A stretch of 7,306 bases of DNA from Casp-actino8 sp001510335 (GTDB lineage: Bacteria; Actinomycetota; Acidimicrobiia; Acidimicrobiales; Ilumatobacteraceae), in NCBI GenBank assembly GCA_027729635.1, contig JAQCEM010000071.1, positions 1 to 7,306 on the forward strand. Direction: 5' to 3'. Below, one piece after another: positions 1-5,498 of this stretch. The first letter of the stretch is position 1; each line of letters starts with the position of its first letter. A program made the position numbers and the translations under genes. Under the pieces are notes generated by a model. It saw nothing but the letters and a program-made list of their open reading frames with translations. It had not been told where the DNA came from and made no database searches.

Positions 1-1247
1 CGGTGCGCACGAAGGCAGTCAAGAATGCTGATGGCACCTACAACATCACCGGAACCAAGATTTACATTTCGTTCGGCGAACATGACATGGCCGAAAACAT
101 CATTCACTTGGTGTTGGCCCGCACTCCTGATGCACCTCCAGGAACAAAGGGAATTTCATGTTTCATCGTTCCGAAATATGTTTTGAACAATGACGGCTCG
201 CTTGGTCGACAAAACGATGTCAAGTGCGTTTCGGTTGAACACAAGCTGGGTATTCATGCGAGCCCCACGTGTGTTTTGACATATGGTGACAACGGTGGTG
301 CGGTTGGCTATTTGATCGGTGAAGAAAATCGTGGCATGCAATACATGTTTACGATGATGAACCAGGCCCGTTTATCGGTTGGTTTACAAGGGCTTTCGTT
401 GGGTGATCGGGCGTATCAGCAGTCATTGCAATATGCCAAAGATCGCCGTCAAGGACGCGCTCCAGGTGCGCCGGCTGGTGAAAGCTCACCGATTATTGAT
501 CATCCAGATGTCAAGCGCATGTTGCTCACCATGAAGACAACGCTTGAAGCATTGCGTCGCATGACCTATTGGAATGCAGCATGTCTTGATGTTGCGAAGC
601 ATCATCCCGATGCTGTTGAACGCGAATCTGCATCTGACTTGGCGGCTTTATTGACGCCGATGTCGAAGGGTTGGGGTACCGACATGGGTGTTGAACTCAC
701 TGGTATCGCAGTTCAGATTCACGGTGGTATGGGATTCGTCGAAGAGACTGGTGTCGCGCAGCATTATCGCGATGCACGCATCACCACGATTTATGAAGGC
801 ACCAACGGTATTCAGGCCATTGACTTGGTCGGTCGCAAACTTGGATTACGTGGCGGCGAAGTTGTGAAGCGCCATCTTGATTCAGTCGAAACCCTGTGCC
901 GTAAGTTGAACACTCATGCCGATCTGAAAGCCGTGAGTGAAGCATTGCGCAAGACGTTGGCAGCGACACGTGCAGCAACAACTTGGCTCGCCGAACATTC
1001 AGGTAACCCACTTGACTCACTGTCGGGTGCAACTCCGTATATGCGCTTGATCAGCACACTTACCGCCGGTTTCTTGCTGGCCGATTCTGCAGTGATTGCT
1101 CAAGAAGCAGTCAGTGAAGTCGGTGCAGCATGTGTCGCAGAACGAATTGCCTCAGCCCGTTTCTTCTGTGAACAATTGATGCCACCAGTTGACGGACTTT
1201 TGCCAGCAATCACTGGCGATTCTGCGCTGTTGATGTCAGCTATTTGA
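1..1247 (+). CDS. Acyl-CoA dehydrogenase, 5'-truncated (C-terminal about 414 residues)
   Basis: This FAD-dependent enzyme introduces the alpha-beta double bond into an acyl-CoA in the cytoplasm. The reading frame is already open at the window edge, so the N-terminal FAD/substrate domain (about 150-200 residues) is missing and the GTG at base 3 is not a true start. Residue numbers here count from base 3. The middle beta-domain covers about 1-105 (GTKIYISFGEHD at 17-28). The C-terminal helical domain follows, with the conserved IHGGMGFVEETG segment (239-250) and YEGTNGIQ (264-271), whose Glu265 matches the catalytic base of the family. A further helical tail (about 285-414) fits the extra C-terminal domain found in roughly 600-residue members such as DmdC (3-methylmercaptopropionyl-CoA dehydrogenase) and related fatty-acyl enzymes. 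The chain length of the substrate cannot be told. The convergent TetR neighbour may control fatty-acid genes (inference). Confidence 0.93.
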   Translation, partial: VRTKAVKNADGTYNITGTKIYISFGEHDMAENIIHLVLARTPDAPPGTKGISCFIVPKYVLNNDGSLGRQNDVKCVSVEHKLGIHASPTCVLTYGDNGGAVGYLIGEENRGMQYMFTMMNQARLSVGLQGLSLGDRAYQQSLQYAKDRRQGRAPGAPAGESSPIIDHPDVKRMLLTMKTTLEALRRMTYWNAACLDVAKHHPDAVERESASDLAALLTPMSKGWGTDMGVELTGIAVQIHGGMGFVEETGVAQHYRDARITTIYEGTNGIQAIDLVGRKLGLRGGEVVKRHLDSVETLCRKLNTHADLKAVSEALRKTLAATRAATTWLAEHSGNPLDSLSGATPYMRLISTLTAGFLLADSAVIAQEAVSEVGAACVAERIASARFFCEQLMPPVDGLLPAITGDSALLMSAI

Positions 1248-1258
1248 TGTCAGTTATT
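1231..1258. repeat. 14-bp tandem duplication at the convergent stop codons
   Basis: Two adjacent copies of TGATGTCAGYTATT (1231-1244 and 1245-1258) differ at one base (C versus T). The TGA that begins the second copy is the stop of the acyl-CoA dehydrogenase. The TCA inside the same copy (1250-1252) is the stop of the minus-strand TetR gene. The duplication therefore sits on the junction of the two genes and supplies both 3' ends. A slipped-strand duplication is the simplest origin. Confidence 0.8.
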
Positions 1259-2545
1259 TGACAGAGATAAATCTGCGTTAATTACACGCAGTGAAATTGC
1301 TTCACCAAGTGGTTTGTAGAGATACCGCATGTCTCGACCATGCAAGAAATGGGAGATCTCTTCGAGAAGCATGTTTCCCTGCATGAAGAGACGCGACATT
1401 CGCATGAGTGGTTCGGCAAACTCGGTTGGAATACCGAATGCTGAATTCATTTGATCGGCCGCGAATTGGGTGGTGGCGGCATCGGCATTCGCCAGCGCCT
1501 TATGAATGTCAGGATCAGTGATTGCCGCCAAGTGAAATTCGAGTCGAATGCGTCTCTGCTCAAGTCCTTCAGGTGCAAGCAATGCTTGCTGATGAGCGGC
1601 GGCGGCATAGGCAACTTGATGTCGATGGGCCACCAAACGGGGATCATCGTAATCGATTGGTGTTGAATCTGACTGTTTGGGTTGGGGATCAACAAGTCCT
1701 TGACCTTCTTCAGCACGAGAATGGCGATAAATCGCTCGAAGTAATTTCTCGGCCACATCACTGAATAGAACTTGCCGAGTGCGGTATTCAGTGAACAGTG
1801 CGCTTGGAGGTAATCCAGACGCTCGGGAAATGCGTTGGGTTGTGGCGCGCTCAATGCCGCCTCGTGCAATGACGCGGGCTGCTCCGGCAACTAACGCATC
1901 GCGAGCTTCGTTGTCCGTCTGCACAACTACCATGCTGGGTTGGCGACTTTCAATCTCGCTCAAACCTTCAATTGACGGATTGGCCAAGATGTAGTGGGCG
2001 AGAGGCTTGACGGACTCCCAGTCGGCGAAATCAAACATGTCGGCTGCTGCGAAGTACAAGCAACCAAGAACGAAACCGATGATGCCAAGTTTTTGAACAG
2101 ATTGAACGTCTGAGCGGTCGTCAGAGATCCCCATCTCACGCAACCAACCCTGAACTTCGGGCACAATGATTTCGTGTAGTTCGGGAATACGAGATGAGGC
2201 GATCAACAAAGCGATTCCGGGTCGCAAAGGACCGTGAGGATTGCTGATGGTCTTGGCGATGATTGCCTGAGCCTCATCACGGTCTGGCCCAAGACTGATG
2301 GCAGGTAATGCTGCTTCAAAGAACGTGCGCATCGGACCACTGATGCGGTGTTGCCACAGACCGACCAAGATTTCTTCATTGTTTTCGTAGCGGGCGTACA
2401 CCGCCCCAGTGGTCAATTTGGCAAGACGGGCGAGATCAAGAGCGGCGATTCGGTCGGGGCCCTTTTCGCGCAGTAACTCAAGGGCCGCATCGAGGAGTAA
2501 ATCGTCGTTACGTGCTGCATCGGCGCGACGACGAGTTTGGGCCAT
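1250..2545 (-). CDS. Tandem TetR-family transcriptional regulator with two HTH domains
   Basis: This is a probable cytoplasmic DNA-binding regulator of 431 residues, about twice the usual 190-220 of a TetR protein. Two TetR-type N-terminal domains are visible. The first, at residues 13-62, has its recognition-helix region around LAKLTTGAVYARYENN (41-56). The second, at about 212-265, has ISRASGLPPSALFTEYRT (239-256). Each is followed by a mostly helical ligand/dimerisation region, so the protein reads as two complete TetR units joined head to tail near residues 195-210. The ATG at 2545 is chosen because the basic N-terminus (TRRRADAARND) directly precedes the first HTH. A -10-like hexamer lies seven bases upstream, with no Shine-Dalgarno. 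The target and ligand are unknown. Convergence with an acyl-CoA dehydrogenase suggests, but does not prove, a role in lipid or acyl-CoA metabolism. Confidence 0.9.
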   Translation of the reverse strand: MAQTRRRADAARNDDLLLDAALELLREKGPDRIAALDLARLAKLTTGAVYARYENNEEILVGLWQHRISGPMRTFFEAALPAISLGPDRDEAQAIIAKTISNPHGPLRPGIALLIASSRIPELHEIIVPEVQGWLREMGISDDRSDVQSVQKLGIIGFVLGCLYFAAADMFDFADWESVKPLAHYILANPSIEGLSEIESRQPSMVVVQTDNEARDALVAGAARVIARGGIERATTQRISRASGLPPSALFTEYRTRQVLFSDVAEKLLRAIYRHSRAEEGQGLVDPQPKQSDSTPIDYDDPRLVAHRHQVAYAAAAHQQALLAPEGLEQRRIRLEFHLAAITDPDIHKALANADAATTQFAADQMNSAFGIPTEFAEPLMRMSRLFMQGNMLLEEISHFLHGRDMRYLYKPLGEAISLRVINADLSLSNN

Positions 2546-2552
2546 GCCGAAA

Positions 2553-2576
2553 AGTATAGGTAACTATCGTCCCTAT
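2553..2576 (-). promoter_or_regulatory. Candidate leaderless promoter and overlapping operator of the tandem TetR gene
   Basis: Read on the minus strand, TATACT (2558-2553) is followed by seven bases and then the ATG. That spacing puts the transcription start at or next to the start codon, a common leaderless arrangement in actinobacteria. No convincing -35 is seen, but an A/T-rich tract (2575-2593) lies upstream. An imperfect inverted repeat, ATAGG-N11-CCTAT (2556-2576), overlaps the -10; 6 of its 10 symmetric pairs match. A TetR-type repressor bound there would block its own promoter. Both readings are inference from sequence. Confidence 0.45.
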
Positions 2577-2610
2577 TTATATTTTTTTTATTAGTACGGT
2601 GCTCTTTTAA

Positions 2611-2624
2611 TAACTGAGTTAACT
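2611..2624. repeat. Overlapping short palindromes at the 3' end of the DUF2237 gene
   Basis: TAACT-G-AGTTA (2611-2621) is a perfect 5-bp inverted repeat around one base, and AGTTAACT (2617-2624) is a perfect 8-bp palindrome sharing five of its bases. They cover the TAA stop of the DUF2237 gene and lie 66-79 bases upstream of the TetR start codon. There is no GC-rich stem or U-tract as expected of an intrinsic terminator. An operator is possible, and so is chance in A/T-rich DNA. Confidence 0.3.
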
Positions 2625-2981
2625 AATGGCGTGGGCTTTCAGGTCAACCAAGTTACAAAACTCGAGAGCCAACATGTGCGTTGCTTCAAGAACAACCTTT
2701 GGTGCGACACCAGCTTCAAAAGCCTCTTGCCAGCGCGAGGCACACAAACACCACTGATCGCCGTCTTTGAGACCGGCAAATCCGTACTGCGGCATGGGTG
2801 TGCTGAGGTCATTGCCTTGGCCTTGGCTGAATGCCAAGAAATCGCTGGTGACCCGCACGCACACAACGTGGACGCCGGGGTCATCGCCGCGCGATTCGCA
2901 ACATCCGGTGCGGTAGTAACCGGTTATGGGGTCGAAAGAACATGAGGCGAGTTCGCCACCGAGAACATTGCGTTGAGACAT
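2619..2981 (-). CDS. DUF2237 family protein, function unknown
   Basis: A Cys-rich protein of 120 residues that I recognise as the DUF2237 family from its ordered motifs. NVLGGELASCS is near the start, followed by DPITGYYRTGCCES, FLAFSQGQGNDLSTPMPQYG, GLKDGDQWCLCASRW and APKVVLEATHMLAL. The family has no established function; the paired Cys (GCC, WCLC) could bind metal, which is a guess. The start at 2981 (MSQRNVLGG) gives the usual family length of about 120 residues, and TAGCGT lies seven bases upstream as a weak -10 for leaderless expression. The frame stays open to an ATG at 3095, which would add 38 residues with a basic, hydrophobic, signal-like stretch (MTLSRYLAGVGVIWALVFW) and a poor lipobox (GLSC). 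The long form would start inside the same CATG as gltX, so I prefer the short form, but the choice is open. Confidence 0.82.
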   Translation of the reverse strand: MSQRNVLGGELASCSFDPITGYYRTGCCESRGDDPGVHVVCVRVTSDFLAFSQGQGNDLSTPMPQYGFAGLKDGDQWCLCASRWQEAFEAGVAPKVVLEATHMLALEFCNLVDLKAHAIS

Positions 2982-3093
2982 GTGGGCAACGCTACCCGTA
3001 CGTGAAGGTTGGGGCTTGCTGGAGCATGAGAGCCCAGACCAGAAAACTAGTGCCCATATGACCCCGACCCCTGCGAGATAGCGTGACAGGGTC

Positions 3094-4512
3094 ATGTCAT
3101 CTGCTCCGCGTTTTCGTTTTGCTCCTTCTCCAACCGGCTTTTTTCACGTTGGAGGTGCCCGTACGGCGCTCTACAACTGGGCCTTAGCCAAGCGCCTGGG
3201 TGGCACGTTCGTGTTGCGTATTGAAGACACCGATGAGGCTCGTAACCAGCCCGAATGGACTCAGGGAATTATTGATGCGCTGGCTTGGATAAGCGTACGT
3301 CAAGACGACCCCACTTTTGAGGGTCCGTATTTTCAGAGCCAGTATGCCGAGGCGCACATTGAAGCCGCTCAGCGTTTGTTTGCCGAGGGAAAGGCGTATT
3401 ACTGCGACCTCACCAGCGAACAGATTCAAGAACGTTCAAAGACCAATGGCAGGCAGGGTTACGACGGCTATTCGCGCGATCGTGGTCTTGAAGCCGGACC
3501 TGGTCGAGTGTTGCGCTTTCGCGTTCCCGAAGGCCAGACCGTGGTCAATGACTTGGTGCGCGGACGCGTTGAATTTGCCAACGAAACCATTGAAGACTTT
3601 GTGTTGCTGCGCGGAAATGGATCGCCGATGTTTTTGCTGGCCAATGTGGTTGACGACATCACGATGCGAGTGAGCCACGTGGTTCGGGCCGAAGAGCATT
3701 TGCCTAACACTCCAAAGCAGCAAATGATTTGGGATGCCCTTGGTCAGACACCGCCGGTGTGGGCTCACGTTCCGGTACTCGTCAACGAGCAGCGCAAGAA
3801 GTTGTCGAAGCGTCGCGACAAGGTTGCTCTTGAGCAATTCCGTGATGAGGGCTACTTGCCCGAAGCAATGATCAACTACTTGATGACACTTGGTTGGGCA
3901 CCACAAGGTGAAACTGAAATCGTTCCGTGGTCAACGATTCAACGGGATTTCTGTTTAGAAGATGTGAATCATTCGCCGGCATTTTTTGACTTGAAAAAGT
4001 TGGCTGCGTTCAATGGTGAATACATCAGAGCAATGTCAACTGAAGAATTCTTTGCAGCGGCACAACCATTTTTGGTTGGTGAGAATATTCCGTGGACACC
4101 AGCGCAATTTGATGAAGAAAAGTTTCGAGCGATGGCTCCATTGGCCCAAACTCGCCTGGTTTTAATGACCGAATTACCAATGTTGGTTGATTTCTTGTTC
4201 TTAGATGAACCGTTTATCGACGACGATTCATGGAAGAAAACTTTTGGTTCGCCCGACGGTGTTGAAATGTTGAATGACGCGATTGCTGCGTTGTCGACTG
4301 GCCTTGATTGGAATCATGATTCGTTGAAGTTGTGCATTGAAGCAACTGGTGCTGCCCGCGGTTTGAAACTGGGTAAGGCACAAGCGCCAATTCGTGTTGC
4401 AGTTACTGGTCGCACAATCGGGCCGCCATTGTTTGAGGCACTCGAACTGATGGGTGAAGAGCAAGTGATGAAGCGCTTGCGTGCGGCTGCGGAGCGACTC
4501 GCGTCGGCATGA
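3094..4512 (+). CDS. gltX: Glutamyl-tRNA synthetase (GluRS)
   Basis: This cytoplasmic class I aminoacyl-tRNA synthetase attaches glutamate to its tRNA using ATP. Its 472 residues match the usual 470-490. The Rossmann catalytic domain opens with FAPSPTG (9-15) and the HIGH-type signature HVGG (18-21), followed by RIEDTDEAR (42-50). RAEEHLPNTPKQ (198-209) precedes the KMSKS-type loop KLSKR (236-240). Residues from about 300 to the end form the helical anticodon-binding part. The start is fixed because FRFAPSPTG normally lies within a few residues of the N-terminus. It is divergent from the DUF2237 gene and overlaps the following DUF218 gene by ATGA. If, as in most actinobacteria, there is no GlnRS, this enzyme would also misacylate tRNA-Gln for later amidation by GatCAB; that is inference. 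By hand count GC falls from about 52-58% in most of the 5' half to about 42-47% in the 3' half. Confidence 0.97.
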   Translation: MSSAPRFRFAPSPTGFFHVGGARTALYNWALAKRLGGTFVLRIEDTDEARNQPEWTQGIIDALAWISVRQDDPTFEGPYFQSQYAEAHIEAAQRLFAEGKAYYCDLTSEQIQERSKTNGRQGYDGYSRDRGLEAGPGRVLRFRVPEGQTVVNDLVRGRVEFANETIEDFVLLRGNGSPMFLLANVVDDITMRVSHVVRAEEHLPNTPKQQMIWDALGQTPPVWAHVPVLVNEQRKKLSKRRDKVALEQFRDEGYLPEAMINYLMTLGWAPQGETEIVPWSTIQRDFCLEDVNHSPAFFDLKKLAAFNGEYIRAMSTEEFFAAAQPFLVGENIPWTPAQFDEEKFRAMAPLAQTRLVLMTELPMLVDFLFLDEPFIDDDSWKKTFGSPDGVEMLNDAIAALSTGLDWNHDSLKLCIEATGAARGLKLGKAQAPIRVAVTGRTIGPPLFEALELMGEEQVMKRLRAAAERLASA

Positions 4513-5246
4513 CCGAATTGAGTTCTGAGAGCGCCGAATCTCCGAACGTGTCTCGCGATGAGACTCCGGTCGGAGGAACTGTTGTCGCAACCCTGCAACG
4601 TCGTGTTTTCAAAGCACCAAAGTGGTGGCGACGCGGAGGATGGCGACGAGTTTTCGGTTGTGTTGCAGTTTTTCTGTTGCTGATTGTTGCATACTTTGCG
4701 ATCTCGCTCTTTCAGGTGTGGTCAACGGGGCGTAGTCACCACAGCGGACAAGTTGATGCGATTGTGGTGATGGGTGCTGCACAATACGACGGACGTCCTT
4801 CGCCACAACTGCAAGCTCGTCTTGATCAGGTGATTGAACTTTGGAACGAAGGGGTTGCGCCGACGATCATCGTGACTGGCGGTAGTCAGCCTGGTGATCG
4901 TTTCACCGAGGCTGAATCGTCAACTAATTACCTTGTGAAAAATGGCGTCCCCGACAGCGTGATTATCGGTGAAGACACTGGTCGCTCATCGTGGGAGTCA
5001 TTACAGAATGTTTCTGAATTGGCGCGTGATCGGGCCATCGGCACCGTCGTGTTGGTGAGTGATCCGTATCACAGCCTGCGTATTCGTTTGATGGCCGAAG
5101 AGTTGGGCTTTCGGGCCTACACGTCATCGACCACGACGAGTCCGGTGCAAGGCTGGAGCAACTTCAAACGACATCTCGAAGAAACCGCGGGCGTTGGGCT
5201 GGGCCGAATTCTTGGTTTTGACCGAGTCGAATCTTTGCTGGGTTAA
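4509..5246 (+). CDS. Membrane-anchored DUF218 (YdcF/SanA/ElyC-like) protein
   Basis: A 245-residue protein with a basic N-terminal cytoplasmic tail (KAPKWWRRGGWRR, 35-47), one transmembrane helix (about 48-70) and a DUF218 domain (about 82-235). Charge distribution predicts the domain outside the membrane. Family landmarks are VDAIVVMGAAQYDGRPSP (82-99), the IIVTGGSQPGD turn (120-130), EAESSTNYLVKNGV (134-147), the DTGRSSWESLQN region (156-167) and VLVSDPYHSLR (181-191). DUF218 proteins such as E. coli SanA and ElyC have been linked to envelope integrity, but no reaction is established, so no activity is assigned. The ATG overlaps the gltX stop codon (ATGA at 4509-4512) and no strong Shine-Dalgarno is placed for it, suggesting translational coupling to gltX. 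Confidence 0.9.
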   Translation: MTELSSESAESPNVSRDETPVGGTVVATLQRRVFKAPKWWRRGGWRRVFGCVAVFLLLIVAYFAISLFQVWSTGRSHHSGQVDAIVVMGAAQYDGRPSPQLQARLDQVIELWNEGVAPTIIVTGGSQPGDRFTEAESSTNYLVKNGVPDSVIIGEDTGRSSWESLQNVSELARDRAIGTVVLVSDPYHSLRIRLMAEELGFRAYTSSTTTSPVQGWSNFKRHLEETAGVGLGRILGFDRVESLLG

Positions 5247-5326
5247 TTCGTTACTGGTTGAATCTTTACCAGGCGACGGTTTTCAGGTTTTGGCCACGCA
5301 CTTGCGCCCGTAGCATTGGTGTTCTT

Positions 5327-5344
5327 ATGAGCCTTCGGGTTCAT
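5327..5344 (+). ncRNA. UUCG-tetraloop hairpin abutting the 5' end of tRNA-Gln
   Basis: The transcript ATGAGCC-TTCG-GGTTCAT folds into a 7-bp stem (six Watson-Crick pairs and one G-U) closed by C(UUCG)G, one of the most stable tetraloops known. Its last base (5344) touches the first base of mature tRNA-Gln (5345), so no single-stranded leader remains between them. No U-tract follows, so it is not a standard intrinsic terminator for the upstream DUF218 gene. A weak -10 (TAGCAT, 5311-5316) upstream would place the start near 5323, so the hairpin could be nearly the whole 5' leader of the pre-tRNA; that promoter is uncertain. Confidence 0.6.
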
Positions 5345-5419
5345 TGGGGAGTGGTGTAACTGGCAACACAGCAGATTCTGGATCTGTTATTCAGGGTTCG
5401 ATTCCTTGCTCCCCAGCCA
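5345..5419 (+). tRNA. tRNA-Gln (anticodon CUG), CCA encoded
   Basis: A complete cloverleaf was traced by hand. The acceptor TGGGGAG (5345-5351) pairs fully with CTCCCCA (5409-5415). The D stem is GTG/CAC (5354-5356 with 5367-5369). The anticodon stem GCAGA/TCTGT (5371-5375 with 5383-5387) holds the loop TTCTGGA with anticodon CTG at 5378-5380. The variable loop has four bases. The T stem is CAGGG/CCTTG with loop TTCGATT. The discriminator G5416 is followed by an encoded CCA (5417-5419). The U1-A72 first pair and CUG anticodon are typical of tRNA-Gln. It lies about 100 bases downstream of the gltX operon on the same strand. Confidence 0.97.
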
Positions 5420-5487
5420 TTGTTTCGTCAAGTACGGTTGCTCATGATGTAGTTATTGTTGGAACTAATGTCTTCAATAATTCTCAC

Positions 5488-5494
5488 AAGGGGG
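5488..5494 (+). promoter_or_regulatory. Ribosome binding site of the PhoX-like gene
   Basis: AAGGGGG around 5488-5494, about five bases before the ATG at 5499, is a good Shine-Dalgarno and supports this start. I saw no convincing -35/-10 pair in the 79 bases between tRNA-Gln and this gene, so transcription could come from upstream. Confidence 0.65.
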
Positions 5495-5498
5495 AACC

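Noticed and set aside
1447..1890. Open frame of 147 codons on the minus strand inside the TetR gene
   Set aside because: Same strand, shifted frame, low-complexity product; a shadow of the tandem TetR gene. I also considered it as a sign of a frameshift, but the TetR frame is intact throughout.
3079..3084. TAGCGT as a -10 for gltX
   Set aside because: It is nine bases from the ATG and has no -35; too weak to list as a feature.
3436..3906. Long open frame (156 codons) on the minus strand inside gltX
   Set aside because: It is antisense to the conserved catalytic domain of GluRS and its product shows no family features.
5254..5272. CTGGT-N9-ACCAG inverted repeat after the DUF218 gene, considered as a terminator
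   Set aside because: The stem is only 5 bp with a 9-base loop and no U-tract follows. The nearby repeated GAATCTTT (5229 and 5260) is too short to mean much.
5420..5498. Promoter search before the PhoX-like gene
   Set aside because: Candidates such as TAATGT (5466-5471) lack any reasonable -35 at 16-18 bases, and no clear Pho-box-like direct repeats were seen.
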